From contig CAXKVR010000563.1 of NCBI GenBank assembly GCA_964058845.1, forward strand, positions 1 through 26,799: 26,799 nt of DNA. Reading direction: 5' to 3'. The notes under the pieces are model-generated. The model worked only from the letters and a program-made list of their open reading frames with translations. It was not told the origin of the DNA and did no database searches. The position numbers and the translations under genes are program-made. Positions 10,181 through 20,051 of the stretch are shown in pieces. Position 1 is the first letter of the stretch. Each line of letters opens with the position of its first letter. This DNA is from Carex sylvatica (Eukaryota > Streptophyta > Magnoliopsida > Poales > Cyperaceae).

Positions 10181-11215
10181 TTCTTTTTCAAGGTTACAGT
10201 TGATAAAAGAAAAATCATTTTGAATTATTTGAGACAGACGCAATCCTTGTACTCTTCTTTGGAAATAATGGCGAACAATCTCATTGCAACAGTGGCTACA
10301 AGAAATGAGTTGCAATAATAAAAGGCAAAGAAATACACATGGAGTGTGCGTTGTGTGTACACAAAGGGATCCATAATTGCCAGTGGATAGTGCCATGATC
10401 CTCTTCTATTTGGTCTGGTGTCTAAAGGCAGAATAAGTGGGGAGAAAGAGGCAAAAGAATCATGATTATTAGGGATTTACATAATTTAATAACGGGTCCG
10501 GAATTTGTCCGATGCCATTTGGACCATTACTTCTCAAGATCTCATTTCTTATTAAACGCTATTCATTAACAATTTTGTTTCAAAAGTAAATAAAAAAAAT
10601 ATAGAGTTAGAGATAACAAATCAAAATTTTAGTTGTGCTTTTTCTTGTTCTTTTAGTAGTAATCTATGTTCAATATTGTATATGTTATTTTAATTCTATA
10701 TCAGCCAACATAAAAGCATAAATTAATTAGTTTAGAAGTTTTTGCTTGATAACTAAAGTTGATTCTTAGTTGATTGTTAAAAAAATTGACTTCTCATTCT
10801 TAATTTAATTTATTGAACAAAGCTTAATATTAATTACATTTGTAATTTCCTAGTTATTTGTTATTTTCTATATATTGTTTTTTGTCAAAAAAGATATCTA
10901 GAATCAATGTTAATTGAAGTGACACTCAATTATGAATTGATGTAATTTCATTTTCTTTATTTATTTTATCTGAATATATTGAAGAAAGATCGGATAATAT
11001 ATTTTTTTCTATAGATTGAATTTCTGTAGTTTGAATGAAAATATAGCTTTCAAGAAAACTAATTCAAAACATTATGAGCAAATATTGTTGTTATTCGGAT
11101 ATACTTTTTCTTTATCATAATTTGGGTTTTTAAATTTTTTGTGCTCATATTAGTTTATGCATTAAAAAAACCTAATGATAAAGATTAGTAATTTAAAGAG
11201 TTAATGGAGGTACCA
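9970..11215. other. Intergenic, AT-rich, no gene seen
   Basis: Holds the right copy of the local duplication (10114-10180), then more than 1 kb of A/T-rich DNA. A short patch with GGACGGTCAAGATC (about 10060-10075) is of the kind seen in plant LTR elements, without further support. Confidence 0.4.
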
Positions 11216-11224
11216 TTTGTTTTA

Positions 11225-11983
11225 GGGAAAATTCCTGGTGTACCCATGTAAAGTTTCAAAATAGCCAATATCCCCATGAATACACTAAAATACCCAATAT
11301 TCCCATCCAAACTTCATTTTCTTTTTTCTATCCCCTTTAATTTATTCTACCTTACATTAAATTATTATAAAATATAAATTGACTAATATACCCTTTCATT
11401 AAAATGGAGGTGTCCATTAACTTTCTCAAAAAGATTGAATAAGAACTAACAAGGCAGAGAGAGGAGACGCTTCATCTTTCCTTCCAATTCGCGCCAAAAA
11501 ATATTTCGTCGCCTTCTTCGTTCCAGAGTTTAGGGTTTACCCTCCTCTCTCTTTCGTGTTCTTCTTTTTATTTTGTAGCCTTGTTGCCTTTCTCTATTCT
11601 CCTATCTATTTTGGATATTTTTATGAAAAATTCGAATGGTTCAAATAAATTATAGAGAATGGTTCGTAGATTGTGAATTATATAACTATATTAAAGTATA
11701 TTGCTTCTGATATTGTTGATAGCTTGCAAATGTGCCAAAAAAATGATCATTTATCTCAATGAGTTTTGGGTCAATTTCCATTTTTGGGTTATTGGAGTAG
11801 GCATCCTGTAGGTACACGAATTTGGGTATTTTTTAGTTAATTACCCCAAATTCAACTGGTTTCTCTTAGGTCAAATCCCATGTACTTGTGAATTTTGCTC
11901 TTGAGGCTAAATTGAGTTGGCATCATGTTGAATGTGGTTGTGGTTCTTTAGTTGTTGGAGTTCTTTATATTTTGGAGTTTTTT
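11225..11983 (+). repeat. MULE left terminal inverted repeat
   Basis: Pairs with 17040-17628. Bases 11225-11577 match the outer right repeat nearly exactly, and 11752-11983 match its inner part. The 174 bp between (11578-11751) is private to this arm. Confidence 0.9.
11488..11538 (+). promoter_or_regulatory. E2F-type site and telo-box in the left inverted repeat
   Basis: TTCGCGCCAAA (11488-11498), the complement of the E2F consensus TTTSGCGCS, is followed by TTAGGGTTT (11530-11538), the complement of the plant telo-box AAACCCTAA. Both sit at the same place as in the other arm. The motif match is seen; S-phase regulation is inferred. Confidence 0.55.
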
Positions 11984-11999
11984 ATTCTTATCAGGTTTA

Positions 12000-12340
12000 C
12001 ATTGTCGGGTCAAGAATTTATTAATTCACCTAGCTCAAAAATTTATTGATTCACCTAGCACAAAGCAGGAAGATAATTTATTGATTCAATATGCAAAGGA
12101 GAATGGATAGCACCTACAATCAAAGAAAAATGTACTTGTGTCAGAAACAAAAAAAATAATGTACTGGTTGCACAATCAGAGAAGAATTCTTCTCTGGTAT
12201 CAAAGAAAAATGTTGTCTTAGAAGCAAAAGAAATTGTGGTTCTTGCGCATCCAAAGGAGAATTCACTGGTTGAGGTGAAGGTCTACAACAGAAAAGTTGA
12301 ACAAATTCAATTCCAGAAGCATAGGAGAATTCACCTTATA
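12000..12340 (+). other. Repetitive coding-like stretch inside the MULE, plus strand
   Basis: Bases 12009-12095 hold about three imperfect copies of AATTTATTGATTCACCTAGC. From about 12160 to 12340 one frame stays open and reads as a Lys/Glu-rich repeat (motifs such as SKKN, AKE, HPKENS). There is no upstream ATG in that frame and stops precede it. It would be transcribed by the left inverted repeat, as MuDR's second gene is in maize, but no similarity to a known second gene is visible. It may be a relic or non-coding. Confidence 0.3.
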
Positions 12341-12466
12341 TATTGTTATTTTTTTTCATTTTATGACAATTTAAAGTTCTTGGCATCGAAAGGCTTTGTA
12401 AATGTAACAACATTAGGTTGTATAATAGTGGCTTTTTGTAACCAGTATTTGATGCCTCTGGGATAA

Positions 12467-13184
12467 ATTTGTGAATTTGCAATTTTTTAGGTTTATAGTT
12501 TCTTTATGTTGATTTTTGAATTTGTAACGTAATACAAGTAAAATATATAAAAAGGAATATATGAGCGTATATGTAGATGTGTCAATTTTTATTACCATTA
12601 AAATCCAACTTTTAACAATGGTCAACTGTAGAGTTTGACATTTTCTTTTATTTTCAAATCGAGATTAATCTAGCTCTTATTCATAATATGCTTATCTAAA
12701 AATTGTGTAAATTTTAGAATATGTACATTTGAACATCTTTATACGAGCTGTAAACGTTTTAGAAGGAGATTCAAAACCAACTGTGATTTATGATTTTCTA
12801 TTTTTTTTTTTTCATTTTTACCCCTGACAAAGGTGTTTAACCTTTTTAATTGATTTTTTCCACCCAAAATGATATCTCTATTATGCAGTAATCTCTCTAA
12901 GAAAGATTAATTAAGAAAAAAAGAAGTCACAGAGTACATGAAAATTAATCAAGGATTTCACTAGAATGCATCATATCACATCACACCAACATTTCTCATA
13001 AATATGTCTTAATCTAAATTTTAGGAGTTGAAGGTACAACCCAATGTTGGTACTACCACTCAAAAGATACTGAGTTGTAGTTAAGAGTTGCAGTTGCTTT
13101 GCATTACAAAAGATATTAATACTTTTCAACACATCAAAGAAATTCTAAAAGCATGCACAAAAGATATTTGAATTAATTAAAAAA
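12467..13184. other. MULE internal non-coding region
   Basis: AT-rich DNA between the plus-strand coding-like stretch and the transposase 3' end. It probably contains the polyadenylation region for the minus-strand transposase; nothing else is recognisable. Confidence 0.4.
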
Positions 13185-13269
13185 CTAAATATTTTCTTCT
13201 TGAAGAAGCTTGAAGATGCTAGGTGGACACGCTCTCTTCTTTGATTGTGCTTTACCTTTTCTTACAACT
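13185..13269 (-). other. Possible alternative last exon of the transposase
   Basis: A TTTTGTAG acceptor before 13269 opens a frame of 28 codons (stop at 13185-13187) rich in Lys and Arg. A donor AAAG|GTTCTT at 13387 in exon 3 would join to it in phase and replace the last few residues with a 27-residue basic tail. The donor is weak, so this is an alternative isoform or an older gene end. Confidence 0.3.
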
Positions 13270-13274
13270 CTACA

Positions 13275-13345
13275 AAAGAGCACATATTAGAACAATTATA
13301 TAATATCAAAAAGAGCACAGATTAGAACAATTATAGAATATCAAT
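13275..13345. repeat. Tandem pair of about 36 bp at the transposase 3' end
   Basis: Two near copies of AGAGCACATATTAGAACAAT plus flanking TATAATATC occur back to back. They lie in the possible last intron, just before its acceptor on the minus strand. Confidence 0.65.
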
Positions 13346-13370
13346 TGAAACAAACTGAAATATAAGCAAG

Positions 13371-16300
13371 TTATTTATTAAAGAACCTTTTGGCTTTCAA
13401 TTTCTGCTTGATTTCGCCCTGAGGGGCACCTTCAGCATCTTGTGATGGCACTGCATTCTTGCATGTTTTCCTATGATGACCAAATTGGCCACAACGTGTA
13501 CATTTATGAGATCTCCTCTTTGGTTCATCACATGATTTTATACGATTTTTTCGAGGCCTCCCAGCAGGTCGTTTTAGTATTGGTGGCAACATTTTATAAC
13601 CCAAATCCAAAGTCACCCATTCATCCTTACTCGGCATGGTAGCAATTCCATTAGCATAAGCTGTCCTCAACCGAGCAACCGTGAAGTACGAATTGACATA
13701 GTTTTCCCAACTTGCATTTCTAAATGAAGAAATAAATACTGCCGCATGAACACAAGGCACACCTTTCACTTGCCATGCCCTACAACTACACTCGTGCTCT
13801 TGTATGTTCACCTCCCATCTTATTCCATTCTTTTGTACTTCAGCACAAAAGTCTGTACTTCTACGCAGATCATACCCACCTAAATTCTAAAAAATAAAAA
13901 TAATTTGTTTATGTTTTAGAATATAAATTAAAAAAAAATTAACAACAAGATAATCCTTTTCAATTTGGACCGCCTCAGCAACCTAAAATAATTATGTTCA
14001 TTAATCCTTTGCAGTTTGACTTATGCTCGTCTGATGCACATATGTAATTGTTTGTTATGTTTAGTTTTTTTCCAGGATAAGATCCACTAAATCTGAAAGA
14101 GATAGAACACACAGTCCATGAGATTTCAGAACAACCTCCTTCCCCCAAGACTCTAAACGCACAGGTATAAATTTAGCTTGTGTTCTTGAGTGTTTTTGGG
14201 AAAAAAAAGTGTTGTTTTTTGTCTGAACACATTCTAGAGATATTATTTGCGTTCATACCAGTAAAAATTGCAGCACTAATAAAAAAAAAGCTATTATCTT
14301 TATGTCAAAAATTAGTAAATATAAATAGCAATACCCGAGAAATTAGTTTTATATAATCGGCCACCTTAGGAACCAACGGGCCTTTCAAAGATCTTGCAAT
14401 TCTTCTTCTGCGTTCAAACTTCATCATTATCTTTTGCCTTATAGAATCAATCAAATCCACAACCGGTTTGTTCCTCTCTTCAGTTATCCAATTATTAAAA
14501 GTTTCAGCAATGTTGTTCGTAAGATTATCACATTTTGCCACTGTCCCGAATTTGCTTCTACTCCACAATTTGTTATGCTCCTTCCTAAGATATTGAATAG
14601 CAGCAGGACATTCTGTCTCAATCTCATTAATGAGCGCACTAAAACGAGTCGGAGAGTATGTCCGTGCAGCTCCCCATAGGCCGAACTTGAAAATATCTCC
14701 GTGATATTGCTTCTTAAAATTGCTGAAGAGGTGTCTCATGCATTCTCTATGCTCAGCTAGAGGGTATACCTTCTCGATAGCATTTTGCAACCCTTTTTGC
14801 ATATCAGATGATATCACAAGACCATTAGGCATCCCAATTGCTTTATGCAAAGCTATTAAAAACCATTTCCAAGAATCTTCACTCTCAACTTCCATGACAG
14901 CATATGCAACTGGATACATCCAATTGTTTCCATCAATTGCTGTTGCAGAAGCAATCACTCCTTGCCATTTGCTTTTCAAATGACACGCGTCAATGCCTAT
15001 GTATGGTCTACAACCCGTTAGAAAACCAGATGTGCAAGCTCCAAGTGCAACAAAAAACCGTTGAAAATGTCGTTCGCTCCCATTTTCAGGTTCTGTTTTA
15101 AATTCCACCACACTTCCGGGATTTCTCCTCAGTATCTCCTCTTTCAATGCACCTACTTGAACTAATGAATCCTTCCATTTACCGTATATCTCCTCTATTG
15201 CTAGTTCTTTTGCTTTCCACAGTCTACTGTATGGTAATGACATGCCAAACTTCATTTCAACCCTTTTCTTAAGGTCCTTCGCTGAAATATCCCCCTCCAT
15301 TCTTAAATCATCGACAATTCTATCAGCTATCCATGCTTTATTTGCATGTTTGTTGCCGCTCCTATTAATTCCGCAACATGCATGTTTTTCTTGTAAGGTT
15401 CTCACAACAAACGTTACCCCATCCTCAGCCACTGCTGCATGAATCCTCCATTTACACTCCCGGCTTGCACATGTTGCTGTAACTCGTGTTGGTTCACTCT
15501 TACCCAAGTCAAACTCGAAATTATGAGTGATGGCATAGTGACTCAAAGCCCTTCTAAATGCTATGACATGAGGATATTGTGCTCCTACATCCATCTTAGG
15601 ATCATCCTTGTCATATGAATAGAACTCGCCTTCATACTCAATATCAATTTCATCCTTAACCTCGCTATCTAGACTACGATAACTATCCTCACTATGGCAG
15701 TAGTCAGACCCATCTTCAATATCTTCCAACCGATATTCATTTTCCCATGTATCTACATCAGTTCCAACACTTTCATCCATCCTTACTCCATTTTCTAAAG
15801 CTGTAATATTTTCCGCAACCACATATATTATCACTTTTTTCTCCTCCTCATACATTGAAAGCATCAATCTGTAACTACTATCATCCTCAATTTGAATAAA
15901 GGATTGAGAACTAACACGCTTGTCTACAAAAAGTAACGACAGCTTCCAAGTGCCATCCTCTAGATAGAACTTACTTACTTCTTCTAACAATTCTTCTACA
16001 CTATAGCAAATCTCATCTAAATAAATAGTCCTCTGCTTCGCTGAGTAATATTTCTCTTTTGTTCCATTGTTGATAGGTTTAAAATATCCGCCATATTTCA
16101 CTATTATCTTATAACGAGATGCATTTATGCTGCAAAAAAATAATATAAAGTTAGGTCTAGAAAACTGATATTAATATTTACAATATGTTTCAATTACTGA
16201 AAGTGTGTTCTAGTTAACAAATTGACTACTTACTTTGAGCTTCCGTCAACATGATTTTTCTCTTTTCTTCTTGTTTGCAACTTCTCATGAGTCGATATGT

Positions 16301-16421
16301 TGTTGATCACAGGTGAATTCTCGATTTGATCTTCGTGGTCGAGGCAAGAATTTGTAGGTTCAATCAGAGGCATAGGGTCGGGATGGATTATCAAGGAAGA
16401 GAAGGGATCTTCAGATTCCAT
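13371..16421 (-). CDS. MuDR-type MULE transposase, three exons, intact
   Basis: Exons 16421-16234, 16129-14335 and 13886-13371 join in phase (188 + 1795 + 516 nt) to encode about 832 residues without a stop. Splice sites are GTAAGT/GCAG and GTATTG/TTTTAG. Domains: acidic N-terminus with a basic RRKEK patch (1-62); PB1-like domain (about 66-170); acidic linker; MuDR DNA-binding domain (about 239-337) with C283, C288, H312 and C314 as likely zinc ligands; MULE transposase core with D443 (GIDACHLK), D505 (SSDMQKGL), C526/H529 and E605 (AETFNNW) as the probable catalytic set; SWIM zinc finger C694-x-C696-x9-C706-x-H708; AT-hook-like GRPRK; CCHC knuckle C790-C793-H798-C803. It would bind the inverted repeats and cut and paste the element. 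The GTG near 16101 is internal Val, not a start. All expected domains are present, so it is plausibly functional. Confidence 0.93.
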
Positions 16422-17039
16422 AATAAATGCTGGTGAGGAATCAAAAATTGAGATTAGGAGTACTGGGAGTATGAGAAAATGTGAGGGGTATGCAATTGGT
16501 TCGTTGGTCTCATAACTTGGCTAGTTGGAAAACTCACAGTACTCAACTCAACTCTCTTTTTCCTCTAGTTTCAAATAGAATTAATGAAACTATGATTTTA
16601 ATTTGAGCAATCAAGCTTCAAAATACAATTAGAAATACACAGAGACCAGTACCAAAGTAATTACAGCTTTCATAATGAATAGTTGGTCTTCGGTATTTGC
16701 TAACAAGAATTAAACTTTTTTTCTTTAAATTTTTATTCTTTTGTTTATTTACTGTCAATAAATTCCAAAACCTAATTTGTTCCAAAGCAATTACAGCTAC
16801 ACATATTGGTCAAACATCACTAAATCTTATTGATTAAGACCAAATTAATAATTTTTCCACAAAATTGTACCAAAGCAATTAAAACTGTATTTACCTTAGA
16901 ATACGAAATGTGTTTATCTAGCACTTGTAATTGTCAACAGAAGGTCACCCCCCAATCACAAGTACTAATTTATTTGGCACCGCTGAAAATTGCAATAGAA
17001 GAGGTCATTTTTAAATTGATTATGGGAAAAAGAAATATT
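16422..17039 (-). other. MULE 5' leader region with a threefold short repeat
   Basis: Lies between the right inverted repeat and the transposase ATG. The word WCCAAAGYAATTAMARCT appears three times (about 16651, 16780 and 16868). It probably belongs to the 5' UTR or a leader intron; no separate gene is supported. Confidence 0.4.
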
Positions 17040-17628
17040 GAAAAACTCCAAAATATAAAGAACTCCAACAACCAAAGAACCACAACCACATTCACCCTGA
17101 TGCCAACTCAATTTAGCCTCAAGAGCGAAATTCACAAGTACATGGGATTTGACCTAAGAGGAACCCAGTTGAATTTGGGGTAATTAACTAAAAATTATCC
17201 AAAGTCGTGTACCTACAGGATGCCTACTCCAATAACCCAAAAATGGAAATTGACCCAAAACTCATTGAGATGAAGGGTACAAAATAAAAAGAAGAACACG
17301 AAAGAGAGAGGAGGGTAAACCCTAAACTCTGGAACGAAGAAGGCGACGAAATATTTTTGGCGCGAATTGGAAGGAAAGATGAAGCGTCTCCTCTCCCTGC
17401 CTTGTTAGTTCTTATTCAATCTTTTTGAGAAAGTTAATGGACACCTCCATTTTAATGAAAGGGTATATTAGTCAATTTATATTTTATAATAATTTAATGT
17501 AAGGTAGAATAAATTAAAGGGGATAGAAAAAAAAAATGAAGTTTGGATGGGGATATTGGCTATTTTAGTGTATTCATGGGGATATTGGCTATTTTGAAAC
17601 TTTACATGGGTACACCAGGAATTTTCCC
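17040..17628 (-). repeat. MULE right terminal inverted repeat, promoter side of the transposase
   Basis: The arm is 589 bp, reads inward from 17628, and lies about 620 bp upstream of the transposase ATG at 16421. In other MULEs the inverted repeats act as promoters, so transcription of the transposase probably starts here. E2F-type and telo-box motifs are listed separately. Confidence 0.9.
17317..17366 (-). promoter_or_regulatory. E2F-type site and telo-box in the right inverted repeat
   Basis: TTTGGCGCGAA at 17356-17366 fits the E2F consensus TTTSGCGCS, and AAACCCTAA at 17317-17325 is a perfect telo-box. In plants these two motifs occur together in promoters of genes used in dividing cells. 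They lie about 0.9 kb upstream of the transposase start codon, within the probable promoter arm. Confidence 0.55.
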
Positions 17629-17689
17629 TTTGTTTTATTCTGTTATTTAATGGAGAAGAACAAAATATTTGTATATTTATTTCCAAAAT

Positions 17690-19685
17690 AACTAATGTAT
17701 GCAATAACATCCAAAAATCTTCAAGTTGCCATAATCTGCTAGTTTACCTGACCACAATTCTTCAGGTGTTTTCATGTCAAGTGAAGAATGTGGAGAACAG
17801 TTCACAATATGGAATGTCGTATTTACCGCTTCTGCCCAAAATCTCTTTTCCAAGTTGCAATTTGAAAGCATACACCTTGCTTTCTCAAGAAGTGTACGGT
17901 TCAATCTTTCCGCAACTCCATTTTGTTGAGGGGTATATGGAACTGTCATATGTCTAACAATTCCATTCTCTTGACAAAACTGATTAAATTCCCCCGAACA
18001 AAATTCCATCCCATTATTGGTTCTTAATTTCTTTACTACATGACCCGTTTATTTTTCTATCATAGCCTTTCAGACTTTAAAATTACTAAAAACATCCGAT
18101 TTATTTTTCATAAAATTAACCCATACCTTCCTTGAAAAATCGTCGATGAAGGTGACAAAGTACCGGGCCCCATTAAGCGATGCCTGACGCGAAGGCCCCT
18201 AAACATCAGCGTGTACGTAGTCCAAAATGTCTTTTGTCATATGTTTAGCGGTTCGATTGAATGACACCCTCTTTTATTTTCTGAACATACAATGCTCACA
18301 TAAACCAACTTTGAAAATATTGCATTTGCCAAGTAGACCACGCTTACATAATTCATTTAAACCACGATCACCCATGTGGCCTAGGCGCAAGTGCCATAAT
18401 TTTGTGTCATCTTTGGCCTCTACAGCATAAGCACTACTCTCCATTGTTTCACCCTCTAGTATGTAGAGGTTGCCTTTCCTTATGCCTTTCATCACCACTA
18501 ATTGACCTCTTAAAATTTTCAAAATACCATCCCTTGCTGAAAAATGAAAGCCTTTATCTTCTAAAGCACTTAAGAAAATCATATTCATTTTCATTTCAGG
18601 GACATATCTCACATCATTCAAGGTGCGAACTGGGCCTTTTTTGGTGTGAATTTGAACTGAACCTATTCCTTTAATTTCACAAGGTGCTTCATTTTCCATA
18701 TATACTACCCCATTTTCTACAGTGGTATATTCTTTAAACCAACTTCTATTTGGTGTTATATGGAAGGTACATTCTGAATCAAGAGTCCACTCCTGTCTCC
18801 TCTTATCCCTTAAATTTTTGACCAAAAATGCATTTGAAATCTCACCATCACTATTCCCTTCTACCATTAATGCGAGATCATCAGAAACATAATCAGCACT
18901 ATCATGATTTGATGAATTTCCTTCCTCTGCCTTAGCCTTAGTCTTATTTTGCAACTTAGAACAATTTTTCTTAATATGACCTTTCTTCTTATAATAGTTG
19001 CAAATAAGATTTTTATGTTGAGATTTTGACATATACCGTGTTTTTCCCGAATTGTCCCTCTCATTGGATCTACCCCTTGTATACAATCCTTGTCCACTAT
19101 ACTCAATTTTAGATGAGTCCATCATATCCTTTGATAGAAGGCTGGTCATGACCTCATCTAAAGTTATGGTCTGCTTACCATACAAAAGGGTATCCCTGAA
19201 ATGAGTATAAGATGCTGGTAGATGGTACATCAACAATATGGCTAAATCCTCATCATCCATTTTCACACCGAGGTTTTCTAGGTCATTTACTATCTCACGA
19301 AATTCCTCTAAATAAATCTTTAAGGCTTTACCTTCCATCCTGTGAGAGAAGAGGCGGGCCTTTGCATACAGCCGCGTTGCGAGTGTCTTTGTCATGAGCA
19401 GAGACTCTAACTTCTCCCATAGACTCTTGGTGGTGGTCTCCTTGTGAACTTGTTGTAGAATTTCGTTGGAGAGGTTTAACATGATCTGTGCAAAGGCTTT
19501 GCAGTCTTTTCTCTTTTTTTTTCTTCATTTGTGCCTGTTATTTTGTCGACATCAAGAAGAGCTTCTTCGAGATCTAGAGAAGTTAGGAGAGATTTCATCT
19601 TAACTTGCCACAAATGAAACTTGGTGGTGGAGGTTAGCAGTGCCAAGTCGATTCGAGAAGATGCGGATGTCATTGAGGAAGCCAA
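17690..19685 (-). pseudogene. Ty1-copia gag-protease-integrase remnant
   Basis: The reading starts at an ATG at 19685 (MASSMTSASSRIDLALL). A frame break in an A-run near 19517-19525 separates the N-terminus from a 402-codon frame. Gag (UBN2-like), a zinc knuckle lacking its second Cys (Tyr instead), a protease motif with Glu for the Gly after Asp-Ser, and a GAG-pre-integrase segment ending LWHLRLGHMG...CEHC follow in order. The integrase core then continues in the same frame but is cut by stops at 18274-18276, 18199-18201, 18070-18072 and 18049-18051, and the second catalytic Asp is Asn (18016-18018). Similarity ends just after the FGC motif at about 17690; reverse transcriptase and RNase H are absent. 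The element can no longer make a working polyprotein. Confidence 0.9.
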
Positions 19686-19764
19686 ACTGAAACCCTAGCG
19701 GCAGCGGACTGATCTGAGAACCCTGGAATCGTCGAATGGTCTGTCGACAACGAACCTGGTTATG

Positions 19765-19776
19765 ATACCAGTTTTT
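19765..19776 (-). promoter_or_regulatory. Primer-binding site of the copia element (initiator tRNA-Met)
   Basis: Reading the minus strand, TGGTATCATAACC follows the LTR end by a few bases. TGGTATCA is complementary to the 3' end of plant initiator tRNA-Met, the usual primer of plant copia elements. Confidence 0.7.
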
Positions 19777-19806
19777 GTTAGGGATCTCCTTGTATTTCTA
19801 GAGAAT

Positions 19807-19846
<40 letters not shown>

Positions 19847-20051
19847 GCAAAGGAAATATTATTCTTTTATTTCTCTTAATTCCATTACAATACATACAAC
19901 TCTTTATTTAAATAAGAGAAGTGAACCTAAAAATAGGAGTTACAGATCACGTTCTCTATTCTTAGTAAGAATGTGCAACTTACAGAATAAAAAAAAAAAA
20001 CTCCCCATAATTCTATGACACGTTCTGCTCAAAAATAGAAACAACTAAACA
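19776..20051 (-). repeat. Copia 5' LTR (outer boundary uncertain)
   Basis: The inner edge is CCCTAACA on the minus strand at 19776, next to the primer-binding site. The outer edge is guessed at TGTTTAG (20045-20051), giving about 276 bp. A TTATTTAAATAAAG sequence (about 19900-19915) could be the TATA region. Without a second LTR the outer edge cannot be fixed. Confidence 0.5.
19811..19841. repeat. GA microsatellite inside the LTR
   Basis: An uninterrupted (AG)n run of about 30 bp within the copia LTR, on the coding strand a CT tract downstream of its presumed transcription start. Confidence 0.9.

Larger units (their letters stand above)
11225..17628 (-). mobile_element. Complete autonomous Mutator-like element (MULE)
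   Basis: A 6,404-bp unit is bounded by identical target copies TTTGTTTTA (11216-11224 and 17629-17637). Both ends begin GGGAAAATTCCTGGTGTACC. The inverted repeats reach 11983 on the left and begin at about 17040 on the right; the outer 350 bp differ by only about five changes by eye, the inner part by somewhat more. The left arm has about 174 bp (11578-11751) with no counterpart on the right. Inside are an uninterrupted transposase gene (minus strand) and a short plus-strand coding-like stretch. The nine-base duplication, long inverted repeats and MuDR-type transposase together are diagnostic. Matching ends and an open reading frame suggest recent activity, which is inference. Confidence 0.95.

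Noticed and set aside
14434..15442. Several plus-strand open frames of 65-87 codons
   Set aside because: All are antisense shadows of transposase exon 2.
16830..17183. 117-codon plus-strand open frame
   Set aside because: It overlaps the MULE leader and right inverted repeat and has no protein-like motif.
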